Shown here: positions 51,504-61,054 of the stretch, piece after piece
Numbering within the stretch: the first letter of the stretch is position 1
Layout: the number at the start of each line of letters is the position of its first letter
NCBI RefSeq assembly: GCF_009687865.1
Contig: NZ_BLAE01000048.1
Span: 1-64,000 of the forward strand
Direction of reading: 5' to 3'
Length of the DNA stretch: 64,000 nucleotides
DNA from: Acrocarpospora macrocephala
Lineage (GTDB): Bacteria > Actinomycetota > Actinomycetes > Streptosporangiales > Streptosporangiaceae
Position numbers and translations under genes: made by a program
The notes under the pieces: model-generated
The model's input: the letters and a program-made list of their open reading frames with translations, nothing else
Told to the model about the DNA's origin: nothing
Database searches by the model: none

Positions 51504-52436
51504 TCAAAGCAGGCCTCGCGCGAGGGTCGCCGCGTCGGTGACGCGGGTGTCGGCGAGGGTGATGACACGGGTACGGGGGTGGGCGGCCTGCGCGGTTCGG
51601 GCCAGGACGTGGCCCGGTGGGGTTTGGATGAACAGGGTCGTGCCGAGTTCGCCGAGCAGGGCGATGCCGTCGCGCCATCGCACCGTGGTGGCGACGCCGC
51701 GGGCGAGATCGTCCAGGACGGCGCCGGGGTCGTGGAGGAGCCGGCCCGTGGCGCCGCCGAGGAAGGGGTGGAGGAGGGGGCGGCGGGGGAGTGCGGCGAG
51801 GTGGTCGGCCATGGCGTCGGCGACCGGGGTGAGGAGCGGGCAGTGGGAGGGGACGCTGACGTTCAGGCGCTGTACGCGGCGGGCGCCGGCCTGGGCCGCC
51901 GCGGTGGTGAGGCGTTCCAGGGCGGTGACGCTGCCGGAGACCACGGATTGGTGGTCGGTGTTGACGATGGACAGGTAGGCCGGTTCGTCGTGGGTGGTTA
52001 CCGAGTCGACCAGTCGCCGGACCTGGGGGACGCTCAGTCCCAGGACGGCCGCCATGCCGTATCCGGACGGGTAGGCGTCGCGCATCAGCTCGCCGCGGTG
52101 GCGTACGGACTGGAGGGCTTCGGCGAACGTCAGCGCTCCGGCGGTGACGGCGGCGGGAAAGGCTCCGGAGGAGTGGCCCGCCACCGCGCCGGGAGTGACG
52201 CCTTCGGCGAGCAGGGCGTTGGCCGAGGCGACTCCGGCGACGCAGAGCGCCACCTGGGCGGTGACGGTGGACGTCAGCGCGTCCGCGCCGTCCTGGTGGG
52301 CCGAACCGGGCAGGATTCGCTCGGCCTCGGCGAGGGTCGCCGTGACGGCGGGGTGATCGGGCAGGTCGTGGAGCATCCCGGGGCGCTGCGAGCCCTGGCC
52401 CGGGTAGAGGAACGCGACTCTTATCCGGGAGCCCAT
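51504..52436 (-). CDS. mdcH: Malonyl-CoA:ACP transacylase of malonate decarboxylase
   Basis: A 310-residue acyltransferase of the FabD fold: GQGSQRPGM, the catalytic Ser in GHSSG (AVAGHSSGAFPAAV), the active-site Arg in RHRGELM, and the His in VPSHCPLL. In the malonate decarboxylase system, MdcH charges the acyl carrier protein with malonyl groups. It is the last gene of the mdc cluster, overlapping mdcG by 16 nt. An ordinary FabD is a possible alternative, but gene context favours MdcH. Confidence 0.85.
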   Translation of the reverse strand: MGSRIRVAFLYPGQGSQRPGMLHDLPDHPAVTATLAEAERILPGSAHQDGADALTSTVTAQVALCVAGVASANALLAEGVTPGAVAGHSSGAFPAAVTAGALTFAEALQSVRHRGELMRDAYPSGYGMAAVLGLSVPQVRRLVDSVTTHDEPAYLSIVNTDHQSVVSGSVTALERLTTAAAQAGARRVQRLNVSVPSHCPLLTPVADAMADHLAALPRRPLLHPFLGGATGRLLHDPGAVLDDLARGVATTVRWRDGIALLGELGTTLFIQTPPGHVLARTAQAAHPRTRVITLADTRVTDAATLARGLL

Positions 52437-53008
52437 GGGTCTTTCACCAGGTGCGGGCCGCGTTCGGTGCGGGCCATCGCGAGACCGCCTGGGCGGGCCC
52501 ATTCGGTCAGGCTGACTCCGCCACGGGGAGTCTCCAGCTGGCAGTCGACGGGGACCCCTGCGAAGGCCGTCACCAGACGCGCGGCCTGGGCCCGCTCCAG
52601 CCTGCGTGGTGCCCGGAGCAGCAGGTCCAGATCGCTGCCGGGATGGGTGACCGGCCGTCCGGTGGCCAGTTCGAAGCCGACACTGCCGACCGGCCCCCAG
52701 ACGGCGTCATCCCCGAGTTCGGCCGCGACGACGGAGAGCGCGGCGGCGAGCCGGGGGAGGCGGGGCCGCCGTTCCCGCAGATCCTCCGGCCGCACCACGC
52801 GGATGATCGAGTCCGGTGAGACGAGGGCGGCGTGCCGCTGCCATCGTTCGGTCCCGCGCACCCCGACGGGGATCAAGCCCGAGGTGTACGGTGCCCGCCG
52901 GACGACTCCCCACGGGCAAGCGGCAAGCGACTCGCGCGCCCAATCGGGGAGCCCGTCGATGGTGACGTCGAGCCGGAGCAGGTCGTGCGGGCGCACGATC
53001 ACCCCCAT
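52421..53008 (-). CDS. mdcG: Phosphoribosyl-dephospho-CoA transferase (holo-ACP synthase)
   Basis: A 195-residue protein with the nucleotidyltransferase motif HPGSDLDLLLRAP. It attaches the 2'-(5''-triphosphoribosyl)-3'-dephospho-CoA group, made by MdcB, to the MdcC carrier protein. The N-terminal half contains RPHDLLRL and WGVVRRAPYTSGLIPVGVRG, the latter conserved in MdcG. It overlaps mdcE by 10 nt. The length is typical. Confidence 0.88.
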   Translation of the reverse strand: MGVIVRPHDLLRLDVTIDGLPDWARESLAACPWGVVRRAPYTSGLIPVGVRGTERWQRHAALVSPDSIIRVVRPEDLRERRPRLPRLAAALSVVAAELGDDAVWGPVGSVGFELATGRPVTHPGSDLDLLLRAPRRLERAQAARLVTAFAGVPVDCQLETPRGGVSLTEWARPGGLAMARTERGPHLVKDPWAPG

Positions 53009-53799
53009 TGGGCGGTCATCGCCTCGCGAACGCGCAGGGACGCGCCCCGGGTTCGCCGCGCGCCGGGAGAGGTGAGACGGTTGCTCAGATCGCGCGGACC
53101 GCGGCGGGCTCGCGCTACGGCCGAGACGAGCGCGTCCTTCACCTTCCGGACATCGGCGCCGTCCGGCTCGTCGGCGTTCCCGACCTCCAGCAGGTCGTCG
53201 CACAGGCCGAGCTTCGCCCAGTCGGCCACGTCGTAGGAGAGCGGAGGAACCCGCCGGGCCAGCTCGTCGAGCTCCGCCACGCTCCGCAAGGTCACCCTCG
53301 CCGCGGCTTCCCTGTGCATGGCGTGAACCACCACCCCCGGATCGTTGAGCGCCAGGATCTGGTTCGCCTGGAAACCATGCGCGAGGAACCCGCCCGACAG
53401 CGCCGTGCCCACAATGAGCGCGACTACGGGATGCCCGGCGGTGCGAGCACGCGCATAGGCGTCAACGGTGACAGCCAGCGCGTGATGCAGCCCGAGCAGC
53501 TCCTCCACGCGCCCGTACGCCTGGCTGGGCAGATCGACGACGGCGACGATCGGACGCCGCCGATCTTCGGGCAGGTGCGCGCCCGCGACTCCCGCCACCG
53601 CCTCGGCGAGCGCGTATGCCTCACGGAGACCGACCTCCCCCTTCCGCGCCCGGTGGTACGGACTCCCCGGGTCCGGCACGACGGCGATCAGGCGAGCGAC
53701 GTCCTCACCCAGCCTGGCGTCCGCCGTGATCACCGACGGGACCACCGGGCTCACCTCGCCATCGGCCAGCGCCCGAATCCAGTTCCTGCCTCGGCTCAT
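52999..53799 (-). CDS. mdcE: Malonate decarboxylase gamma subunit
   Basis: A 266-residue crotonase-fold subunit. It contains GSPYHRARKGEVGLREAYALA near the N-terminus and VVALIVGTALSGGFLAHGFQANQILAL, characteristic of MdcE. With MdcD it decarboxylates malonyl-ACP to acetyl-ACP, without biotin. ATG 53799 overlaps the mdcD stop by 4 nt. Confidence 0.9.
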   Translation of the reverse strand: MSRGRNWIRALADGEVSPVVPSVITADARLGEDVARLIAVVPDPGSPYHRARKGEVGLREAYALAEAVAGVAGAHLPEDRRRPIVAVVDLPSQAYGRVEELLGLHHALAVTVDAYARARTAGHPVVALIVGTALSGGFLAHGFQANQILALNDPGVVVHAMHREAAARVTLRSVAELDELARRVPPLSYDVADWAKLGLCDDLLEVGNADEPDGADVRKVKDALVSAVARARRGPRDLSNRLTSPGARRTRGASLRVREAMTAQWG

Positions 53800-54617
53800 C
53801 CCCGACCCCAAACAGCCGCCAAATCGCCCGGCTTCGGCGGATCGGCCGGGTCGACAGCGGCAAGGAGCGCCCCCAGCTCGCCGATCCGTTGGGAGCGATG
53901 CTCGGCGGGCACTCCACATCCCACGGCCTCGATCACGGCCGAGCGGATGGCGGCCACGTCGTCGGGAACCAGCACGTCCGCCAGGCCGGTCCTGGTGCGT
54001 TGCGTGCCGCCGTCGATCGACCAGATCATCGTGTGGTCGGAGGCGTCGAACTCGGCGACCCCGGCCTCGGACTCGATCACCTGGGGACCGTCCAGCCCGA
54101 GACGGCCCTCCCTGGTCATGATCAACTCGGTGCACAGCCCGGCCGCGATGCTCATCCCGCCGAAACAGCCCAGCATCCCGGCGATGACCCCGACGACAGG
54201 CTGGAGCGCACGTAACTCCAGCAGCGCTGAGCACACCTCCGCCACCGTGGCCAAGCCCAGATTGGCCTCCTGCAGCCGCACCCCGCCGGTCTCCAGCAGC
54301 AGAACTGCGGCCGTCGGAACACCCGCGCGGCTGTCCCGGGCGGCCAGCGACAGCGCTGTGGCTAGCTTCATGCCGGAGACCTCGCCGATGCCGCCGCCCT
54401 GGAAAGCCTGCTCGATGCCGATCACGACCGCGGATCGCCCGTCCAGCTTGCCCCGCACCACGACCACACCGTCATCGGACTGCGGAACGACATCCTGAGG
54501 TTCCAGCCATGGCGACTCGATACGTTCGAACGGACCGCACAGTTCACCGCCGGTGCCACCGTCGAGCAGCGCGAACGCGCGCCCCCTGGCGTCCAGCTCG
54601 ATGAAACTGAACCTCAT
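53796..54617 (-). CDS. mdcD: Malonate decarboxylase beta subunit
   Basis: A 273-residue carboxyltransferase-fold subunit: FQGGGIGEVSGMKLATALSLA, LLLETGGVRLQEANLGL, and GMLGCFGGMSIAAGLCT, all conserved in MdcD. It forms the decarboxylase with MdcE. ATG 54617; overlaps mdcC by 4 nt and mdcE by 4 nt. Confidence 0.92.
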   Translation of the reverse strand: MRFSFIELDARGRAFALLDGGTGGELCGPFERIESPWLEPQDVVPQSDDGVVVVRGKLDGRSAVVIGIEQAFQGGGIGEVSGMKLATALSLAARDSRAGVPTAAVLLLETGGVRLQEANLGLATVAEVCSALLELRALQPVVGVIAGMLGCFGGMSIAAGLCTELIMTREGRLGLDGPQVIESEAGVAEFDASDHTMIWSIDGGTQRTRTGLADVLVPDDVAAIRSAVIEAVGCGVPAEHRSQRIGELGALLAAVDPADPPKPGDLAAVWGRG

Positions 54618-54919
54618 GCGCTGCCCTCCTCCATGCTTTCCTCGACCGCCTGCCGCAGCCGCAGCGTGACCACACCGGGAGTCGCCCCCGAGTCGTTGAG
54701 CTCGAACCCCGCGGCCACCCGATGGCGGGCGAAGAAACGCTCCAGCACGACCCGCCACACCGTGTCGAACCCATCCACGCTGGTACGCACGCGCACCCGC
54801 GCGACACCAGCCGGCCCCGGCGTCATCAGCACCTCCAGATCCCCCGAACCGGCCACCCCCACGTGCGCCCGCCGCGCCGGCGGCCGGTCGGCGGGAAACT
54901 CGAAGTTCAGCGTCTGCAC
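54614..54919 (-). CDS. mdcC: Malonate decarboxylase acyl carrier protein
   Basis: A 101-residue small acyl carrier subunit starting at GTG 54919 (VQTLNFEFPADRP). The conserved Ser lies in VAGSGDLEVL, the known attachment site for the phosphoribosyl-dephospho-CoA prosthetic group in MdcC. It overlaps mdcB by 13 nt and mdcD by 4 nt. Confidence 0.9.
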   Translation of the reverse strand: MQTLNFEFPADRPPARRAHVGVAGSGDLEVLMTPGPAGVARVRVRTSVDGFDTVWRVVLERFFARHRVAAGFELNDSGATPGVVTLRLRQAVEESMEEGSA

Positions 54920-55776
54920 GAGACCACCCCCGGCTCGGCTCCGGCGACGGACCCAGGCCACGGCACCAGGTCAAGGAAGAGCCCTGCGGCCAGCAGGTCA
55001 CCGCTCCCGCCCGGCGACAGCCGGCCCGCCCGCAACCGCCCGTCCAGCTCCAGGTGGGCGGCCCGGCCGGAGCCCGTCCCCGCGCCTCCCTCGGCCAGGA
55101 CGCGGGCGGCGCCGAGCCGTACCACCCGGAGCCCCTCAAGGCCGCCGCGATGCAGCACGCAGGTGTCGTCCAGGAGGCTCATCACCGCCAGCAGCGCGTC
55201 CAGCCGGGCCACGTCCTCGGCGAGCCCGGCCGCCCGGCCCGCGCGCAGCCGCGGCAACGCGACCTCGACCACGTGGGGGAAACCGGCCGCCGCCTCGGCG
55301 CGAGCACCGCCCACCCGGAATCGCCGCCGTACCCGCTCGCCGTGGGAAACCGGCACGTCCCCGTCCGGGATGGCGGCCAGCCTGGCCGCACGACCTACGG
55401 CCTCCGTCTCGTCGTCGGCGGTGGCGGCGCCCGCGACCAGCAGCCCGAGCGCCCACAGCGCCCCCCGGTGGGTGTTCACCCCACGGGTGACCCCCAGCAT
55501 GACCCGCTCACCCGCCCGGCCCAGCCGCCCCAGCTCCGCACGAAGCCCGGCCCCAACCGGCATCCGCCGCGCCGCCCGCGCGAGAGACCGGAAGACGGGC
55601 CGCAGCGCCTCGGCGGAGGCCAGCATGAGCGGCAGATCCATGTCGTCGTGCGCGCCGCGGCCCCGATGGTCGACCAGCCCAGGTTTTGGCCCCAGGCGCG
55701 CCTCCGCGCACAGGGCCTGGACCGCGAGATCGGCCAGCATCGGATCACCAGGTCCTGAACCGGGCAGGCGGGTCAT
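54907..55776 (-). CDS. mdcB: Triphosphoribosyl-dephospho-CoA synthase
   Basis: A 289-residue CitG-family enzyme that makes the prosthetic-group precursor for the carrier protein. Landmarks are ARLGPKPGLVDHRGRGAHDDMDL (conserved in the family), GVNTHRGALWALGLL, and the C-terminal LSPGGSGDLLAAGLFLD. The ATG at 55776 has GGGAGG 8 nt upstream. It overlaps the end of the mdcA remnant by 32 nt. Confidence 0.9.
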   Translation of the reverse strand: MTRLPGSGPGDPMLADLAVQALCAEARLGPKPGLVDHRGRGAHDDMDLPLMLASAEALRPVFRSLARAARRMPVGAGLRAELGRLGRAGERVMLGVTRGVNTHRGALWALGLLVAGAATADDETEAVGRAARLAAIPDGDVPVSHGERVRRRFRVGGARAEAAAGFPHVVEVALPRLRAGRAAGLAEDVARLDALLAVMSLLDDTCVLHRGGLEGLRVVRLGAARVLAEGGAGTGSGRAAHLELDGRLRAGRLSPGGSGDLLAAGLFLDLVPWPGSVAGAEPGVVSCRR

Positions 55777-56116
55777 ACAGACCTCCCGACCAGTCGACCA
55801 GATCCTCGATGCTGCGGGCTGCCAGCAGGGAGCGCTTCGCCTTCCGCACATCCACCTTCAGATCCTCGGGCAGCGCCACCAGACCGTCGCGGCGCAGCGC
55901 CTCGACGCGCCGCTCGTCCAGGCCCCGCCCGACCGGGGTGGCGCCCGCGATCGCGGCCAGCGCCTCGCGCCGCTCGGCCAGCGCCTCGCGCCGCTCGGCC
56001 AGCGCCTCGCGCCGCTCGGCCAGGCCGGAAGCCTTGTACAGGTACGCCACGCCCTCCTCGGTCACCACATGACTGACGTCCGCGCCGTAGATCATGACCG
56101 GGGGGATGGGCTCCAT
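55745..56116 (-). pseudogene. mdcA: mdcA remnant: C-terminal ~120 codons only
   Basis: The frame contains VMIYGADVSHVVTEEGVAYLY, TPVGRG, LRRDGLVALPEDLKVD, SLLAARSIEDLVDWSGGLYDPPARF, the C-terminus of MdcA (the ACP-transferase subunit, normally ~550 residues). The first ~430 residues, including the CoA-transferase catalytic parts, are absent; the GNAT gene occupies the upstream DNA, its stop only 8 bp away. Internally it has a 21-bp unit in three copies, which adds ALAERRE repeats not expected in intact MdcA. An ATG at 56116 could start a short product, but it would lack function. Confidence 0.88.
55955..56017. repeat. Three tandem copies of a 21-bp unit in mdcA remnant
   Basis: The unit beginning ggccagcgcctcgcgccgct (21 bp with the final base) repeats at 55955, 55976 and 55997 without mismatch, followed by a partial fourth. 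In the mdcA frame each unit encodes ALAERRE. Length is a multiple of three, so the frame is retained. Typical of slippage in a gene under no selection. Confidence 0.9.
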
Positions 56117-56124
56117 TCGGTTCG

Positions 56125-56895
56125 TCAGGAGATGTGTTCTCGCGTGCGGTAGTGGTAGCGGCACAGTTCGGTGAAGCCCGCGCGCTCGTACAGCCGTAGA
56201 GCCGGGGCGTTGTCCCGCACGACCTGGAGATACATCTGGCCGGCGCGCTGGCTGCCGGCCCAGCCCGCGAGGGCGGCCAGCACGCTCGCGGCGGCGCCTT
56301 GCCCGCGCGCCTCGGGAAGGGTGGCCATGCTGAACACGCCCGCCCAGCCACTGTCGACGACCGCGCGGCCCACGGCGACGACGCGGTTCCCGTCAACCAC
56401 ACTGGCGTAGACGCTCGGTAGTTCCACTCTGCTGAGCATGTCCCACTCGGGACCGGGGTCGCCGCCGTGCACGGCATGCCAGGCCTCGAACCACGCGTCC
56501 GTCGGGCGCTCGTCCAACCCTCCGCGCACCGGCCCCGCCGTCCGTGCCACGACGGAGGAGGTCACCGCCGACTGCAACGATATCGAGTATTCGCGGCGAT
56601 AACCCCGCTCCGCCAAGGCGGCGTCGAGCTCGGCCGGGGAGGCACCCGGGGTGACCTGAAACCGCGTGGCTGCGCCGTGCGCGGTGTAGAACTCCTCAGC
56701 GAAACCGATCCTGCGGGACAGATCCGCGGACGTGGCGTCGCCGTGGGCCAGCACCGTCCCGGCCCACCACGCCCCGCAGTCCACGCGGCGCAGCCACCAG
56801 CCATCGAGATCATCGACAGACAGCGGCGGCATGGCCCGGGCCGCTCGTTCCTGCAGACCTTTCACCAGTTCGGGGGCGATGAGTGATGCGGACAT
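56125..56895 (-). CDS. GNAT-family N-acetyltransferase
   Basis: A 256-residue acetyltransferase. The acetyl-CoA-binding motif A is ATLPEARGQGAAASVLAAL (~195-215), followed by MYLQVVRDNAPALRLYERAGF, typical of GNAT motif B. The N-terminal half is divergent, giving a two-part GNAT. The ATG at 56895 has AGGAG 9 nt upstream. Its stop sits 8 bp from the mdcA remnant, marking the breakpoint of that truncation. Confidence 0.9.
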   Translation of the reverse strand: MSASLIAPELVKGLQERAARAMPPLSVDDLDGWWLRRVDCGAWWAGTVLAHGDATSADLSRRIGFAEEFYTAHGAATRFQVTPGASPAELDAALAERGYRREYSISLQSAVTSSVVARTAGPVRGGLDERPTDAWFEAWHAVHGGDPGPEWDMLSRVELPSVYASVVDGNRVVAVGRAVVDSGWAGVFSMATLPEARGQGAAASVLAALAGWAGSQRAGQMYLQVVRDNAPALRLYERAGFTELCRYHYRTREHIS

Positions 56896-56982
56896 GGCAC
56901 TCACTCCTATCACGAGATCATGAACCCCGCTGATAGACGAACGACCTACGCGCTGCTGCGCACGTGCGACGACGACTTCGAC

Positions 56983-58755
56983 CTACCGGCGGTCGCCCCC
57001 GTCTGACGGCGGGTCCTTGATCTCGCAGATGGCCGCGCCCGCCGCCACCGTGGCTCCCACCTGGGCGGACATGCCGACCACGATTCCGGTCTTGTGGGCG
57101 GTGAGGGGCTGTTCCATCTTCATGGCCTCAAGGACGACGATGATGTCCCCGGCGGCCACCTCGTCGCCTTCGGCGGCCAGCACCTTGACGATGGTGCCCT
57201 GCATGGGGCTGACCAGGGAGTCCCCGCTCGCCGCGGCTTTCGCCGGGCCGGTGCCGCCGCGCCTGCGCGCGGGAGTGGCCCGGTTCGCGGTCGGCGGGCC
57301 GCCGATGCCTGCGGGCAGTACGACCTCCAGGCGTTTGCCCCCCACCTCGACGGTGATCCGCTCACGTTCGGCGGGCTCCTCGGCGGCGGCGGTCTGGCCC
57401 GCGTACGGAGCGATCGTGTTGTCGAACTCGGTCTCGATCCAGCGGGTGTGGACGGTGAAGGGTTCGCCGGTGAAGGCCGGATCCGTCACCACGGCCCGGT
57501 GGAAGGGCAGCACGGTGGGCATGCCGTCGATCTCGAACTCGGCCAGTGCCCGGCGGGCGCGTTCGAGCGCCTGGGCTCGGGTGGCGCCGGTCACGACCAG
57601 CTTGGCGATCAGCGAGTCGAACGAGCCCGGCACGGTTTCGCCCTGCTCGTAGCCGGAGTCCAGGCGGACGCCCGGGCCGGAGGGGGCGCGCCAGCGGGTG
57701 ATGGTGCCGGGGGCGGGCAGGAAGCCGCGCCCGGCGTCCTCGGCGTTGACGCGGAACTCGAGGGAGTGGCCGCGCGGCTCCGGGTCGCCGTAGCCGAGTT
57801 CCTCCCCGGACGCGACGCGGAACATCTCCCGTACCAGGTCGACGCCGGTGACCTCCTCGGTGACCGGGTGCTCCACCTGCAGGCGGGTGTTGACCTCCAG
57901 GAAGGAGATCGTGCCGTCCTGGCCGACGAGGAACTCGCATGTCCCGGCCCCGACGTAGCCGGCCTCGCGCAGGATCGCCTTGGAGCTGTCCCGGAGCAGG
58001 GCTTCCTGCGCGGCGGTGAGGAACGGCGCGGGCGCCTCCTCGACCAGCTTCTGGTGGCGGCGCTGCAGGGAGCAGTCGCGGGTGGAGACCACGACCACGT
58101 TGCCGTGCGCGTCGGCCAGGCACTGGGTCTCCACGTGCCGGGGCCGGTCCAGGTAACGCTCCACGAAGCACTCGCCCCGGCCGAACGCCGTCACCGCCTC
58201 GCGGACGGCGCTGTCGTACAGGTCGGGGATCTCCTCGGCGGTGCGCGCCACCTTCAGGCCGCGCCCGCCGCCGCCGAAGGCCGCTTTGATCGCGATGGGC
58301 AGGCCGTGCTCGGCGGCGAAGGCGATCACCTCGGCCACCCCGGAGACGGGGTCGGGGGTGCCCGCCACGAGCGGGGCGCCGACGCGCTGGGCGATGTGCC
58401 TGGCCTGGACCTTGTCGCCGAGCGCGGTGATCGCCGCGGGCGGCGGCCCGATCCAGACCAGCCCGGCGTCGATGACCGCCTGGGCGAAGCCGGCGTTCTC
58501 CGCCAGGAAGCCGTACCCGGGGTGCACCGCGTCCGCGCCGGACCGCGCCGCCACCTCGATGATCTTGTCGATGTCGAGGTAGGTCTCGCCCGGCGTGGCG
58601 CCGCCCAGCGCGTACGCCTCGTCGGCCATGCGGGCGAACAGCGCGTCGCGGTCCTGGTCGGCGTAGACGGCCACGCAGCCGATGCCGGCGTCCCGGCAGG
58701 CGCGAATGACCCGGACGGCGATCTCGCCGCGGTTGGCGACGAGCACCTTGCGCAT
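56983..58755 (-). CDS. Biotin carboxylase/biotin carrier subunit of acyl-CoA carboxylase
   Basis: A 590-residue alpha subunit (AccA3/PccA type). The biotin carboxylase part has [20 protein letters not shown], the ATP-grasp loop [13 protein letters not shown], and [16 protein letters not shown]. The C-terminal biotin carrier domain has the lipoyl-like EAMKMEQ (biotinylated Lys near residue 546). ATG at 58755; 14 bp after the beta-subunit stop. Carboxylates biotin for acetyl-, propionyl- or longer acyl-CoA. Confidence 0.95.
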   Translation of the reverse strand: MRKVLVANRGEIAVRVIRACRDAGIGCVAVYADQDRDALFARMADEAYALGGATPGETYLDIDKIIEVAARSGADAVHPGYGFLAENAGFAQAVIDAGLVWIGPPPAAITALGDKVQARHIAQRVGAPLVAGTPDPVSGVAEVIAFAAEHGLPIAIKAAFGGGGRGLKVARTAEEIPDLYDSAVREAVTAFGRGECFVERYLDRPRHVETQCLADAHGNVVVVSTRDCSLQRRHQKLVEEAPAPFLTAAQEALLRDSSKAILREAGYVGAGTCEFLVGQDGTISFLEVNTRLQVEHPVTEEVTGVDLVREMFRVASGEELGYGDPEPRGHSLEFRVNAEDAGRGFLPAPGTITRWRAPSGPGVRLDSGYEQGETVPGSFDSLIAKLVVTGATRAQALERARRALAEFEIDGMPTVLPFHRAVVTDPAFTGEPFTVHTRWIETEFDNTIAPYAGQTAAAEEPAERERITVEVGGKRLEVVLPAGIGGPPTANRATPARRRGGTGPAKAAASGDSLVSPMQGTIVKVLAAEGDEVAAGDIIVVLEAMKMEQPLTAHKTGIVVGMSAQVGATVAAGAAICEIKDPPSDGGDRR

Positions 58756-58769
58756 GGTCGTGGATCCTT

Positions 58770-60299
58770 TCACAGGGGGATGTTTCCGTGCTTCTTGGGC
58801 GGCAGCGCGTCCCGCTTGCCGCGTAGCAGCCGCAGCGCGCGGGTGACCTCGCGGCGGGTCTCACTCGGCGCGATCACCGCGTCCACGTACCCGCGTTCGG
58901 CCGCCAGGTATGGCGTGGCGAGGGTGTCCTCGTACTCACGCACCAGCTCGGCCCGCAGGGCGTCGGGGTGGTCGACCGCGGCCAGCCGCTTGCGGTGCAG
59001 GAGGTTGACCGCGCCCTGGGCGCCCATCACCGCGATCTGCGCGCTGGACCAGGCCAGGTTGACATCCGCGCCCAGATGTTTGGAGCCCATCACGTCGTAC
59101 GCCCCGCCGTACGCCTTGCGGGTGATCACCGTGACGAGCGGCACCGTGGCCTCGCCGTAGGCGTACAGCAGCTTGGCCCCGCGCCGGATGATGCCGTTCC
59201 ACTCCTGCTCGGTGCCGGGCAGGAAGCCGGGCACGTCCACGAGGGTGAGCACGGGGATGTTGAAGGCGTCGCAGGTGCGTACGAACCGGGCCGCCTTCTC
59301 CGAGGCGTCGATGTCCAGCGTGCCGGCCAGCATCAGCGGCTGGTTGGCCACCACGCCGACCGGCTGGCCTTCGACGCGCCCGAAGCCGACCACGATGTTG
59401 GGCGCGAACAGCGCCTGCACCTCCAGGAACTCGCCGTCGTCGAGCAGGGCGGCGATGACGGTGTGCATGTCGTAGGGCTGGTTCGGGGAGCCGGGGAGCA
59501 GCGAGTCCAGGGCCAGGTCGCTGGCGGAGATCTCCAGGTCCGCCGCTAACCCGGAGTACGGCGGCTCGTCCAGGTTGTTCCGCGGCAGGTAGGACAGCAG
59601 GGCCCGGGCGTAGTCGAGCGCGTCGTCCTCGTCGTGCGCCAGGTAGTGGGCGTTGCCGCTGCGGCTGTTGTGCACGCGGGCGCCGCCCAGGTCCTCGAAG
59701 GTGACGTCCTCGCCGGTGACCGTCTTGATGACGTCCGGTCCGGTCACGAACATGTGGGACGACTCGTCCACCATGATCGTGAAGTCGGTGAGGGCCGGGG
59801 AGTAGACGTGACCGCCCGCGCACGCGCCCATGATCAGGGAGATCTGCGGGATCACGCCGGAGGCGCGGATGTTGCGGCGGAAGATCTCGCCGTACAGGCC
59901 GAGGGAGACCACGCCCTCCTGGATGCGCGCGCCCGCGCCCTCGTTGATGCCGATGATCGGCGACCCGGTCCGCATGGCCAGGTCCATGACCTTGCAGATC
60001 TTCTGGCCGTACACCTCGCCCAGGCTGCCGCCGGACACGGTGAAGTCCTGGGAGAAGACGCAGACCTGGCGGCCGTCGATCGTGCCGTGGCCGGTGACCA
60101 CGCCGTCGCCGTAGCCGAGGGTGCCCCGGGCCAGGGCGTCCAACTCGGCGAACGAGCCGGGGTCCAGCAGGCGCTCGATCCGCTCCCGGGCGGTGAGCTT
60201 GCCCTTGGCGTGCTGCTTGGCGGCCGCCCGGGCTTCGCCGTCGTGGACCGCCTCGTCCAGGCGCTCCCTGAGGCGGGTGAGGGTGCCATGCGGTTCCAT
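58770..60299 (-). CDS. Carboxyltransferase beta subunit of acyl-CoA carboxylase
   Basis: A 509-residue beta subunit. N-terminal crotonase block: [56 protein letters not shown]-terminal block: [27 protein letters not shown] and [14 protein letters not shown]. This is the PccB/AccD class that transfers CO2 to acyl-CoA; whether propionyl-CoA or another acyl-CoA is preferred cannot be judged. First gene of the operon, with a divergent TetR regulator. Confidence 0.95.
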   Translation of the reverse strand: MEPHGTLTRLRERLDEAVHDGEARAAAKQHAKGKLTARERIERLLDPGSFAELDALARGTLGYGDGVVTGHGTIDGRQVCVFSQDFTVSGGSLGEVYGQKICKVMDLAMRTGSPIIGINEGAGARIQEGVVSLGLYGEIFRRNIRASGVIPQISLIMGACAGGHVYSPALTDFTIMVDESSHMFVTGPDVIKTVTGEDVTFEDLGGARVHNSRSGNAHYLAHDEDDALDYARALLSYLPRNNLDEPPYSGLAADLEISASDLALDSLLPGSPNQPYDMHTVIAALLDDGEFLEVQALFAPNIVVGFGRVEGQPVGVVANQPLMLAGTLDIDASEKAARFVRTCDAFNIPVLTLVDVPGFLPGTEQEWNGIIRRGAKLLYAYGEATVPLVTVITRKAYGGAYDVMGSKHLGADVNLAWSSAQIAVMGAQGAVNLLHRKRLAAVDHPDALRAELVREYEDTLATPYLAAERGYVDAVIAPSETRREVTRALRLLRGKRDALPPKKHGNIPL

Positions 60300-60320
60300 C
60301 GATCACCATATCTGCGTTGG

Positions 60321-60349
60321 TACTCAGTTTCACAATGACGATACTCAGT
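60321..60349. promoter_or_regulatory. Direct repeat TACTCAGT in carboxylase/tetR control region
   Basis: TACTCAGT at 60321-60328 recurs exactly at 60342-60349, i.e. 21 bp apart (two helical turns), between the divergent carboxylase and tetR starts. Likely binding site of the TetR protein, or part of the promoter. Confidence 0.5.
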
Positions 60350-60391
60350 CCTCTGTGCGGGGACAAGCCCGGGGTCCGCGAGAATGGCCGC

Positions 60392-61054
60392 GTGCCCAAA
60401 CCGCCTATCAGCCAGCGCCTCGCCGAAGCCGCCGTGGCGCTCTTCGACGAGAACGGCTACGACGAGACCACCGTCGACGACATCGCGGCCCGGGCGGGGG
60501 TGAGCCGCAGCACGTTCTTCCGCTACTACCGGTCCAAGGAAGACGCGATCTTCCCCGACCACGACACCCTGCTCGCCTCGGTCGACGCCCGCCTGCGCTC
60601 CTCGACCGCCGACACGGCGATCGTCGCCATCATCGACGCGGTCCGCATCGTGCTGACGCACTACGTGGACGACGCGGAGGTGTCCTTGCGCCGCTATCGC
60701 CTGGTCGGCCGCGTGCCCGCGCTACGCACCAGGGAGATCGCCAGTGTGGCCCGCTACCAGCGGTTGTTCCGCGAGTTCGCCGGCGCGTGGCTGGCCGGAT
60801 CGCCCGACGCCGACCTGCGCGCCGAGCTCGTGGCCGCCGCGGTCGTGGCCGCGCACAACCAGGTCCTGCGCGGGTGGCTGCGCAGCGGCGGCACGTACGA
60901 CCCTTTCGGCCCCCTCGATCACGCCTTCCGGTATGTGATCGCCACCTTCCGCGAGCAGCCGCGGGAGGACGCCGACGAGGTCGTCGTGGCGACATTCCGC
61001 CGCTCGGCCTCTCCGCAGGCGGTCATGGCGGCCATCCAGCAGCACCTGGAGTGA
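60392..61054 (+). CDS. TetR-family regulator divergent from acyl-CoA carboxylase genes
   Basis: A 220-residue TetR protein beginning VPKPPISQRLAEAAVALFDENGYDE at GTG 60392. The HTH (VDDIAARAGVSRSTFFRYYRSKEDAI) is intact. The ligand domain is typical of TetR_C_17-like acyl-CoA-responding regulators, though the exact group is uncertain. It probably controls the divergent carboxylase genes. Its 3' end overlaps the convergent zinc dehydrogenase gene by 32 bp. Confidence 0.9.
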   Translation: MPKPPISQRLAEAAVALFDENGYDETTVDDIAARAGVSRSTFFRYYRSKEDAIFPDHDTLLASVDARLRSSTADTAIVAIIDAVRIVLTHYVDDAEVSLRRYRLVGRVPALRTREIASVARYQRLFREFAGAWLAGSPDADLRAELVAAAVVAAHNQVLRGWLRSGGTYDPFGPLDHAFRYVIATFREQPREDADEVVVATFRRSASPQAVMAAIQQHLE

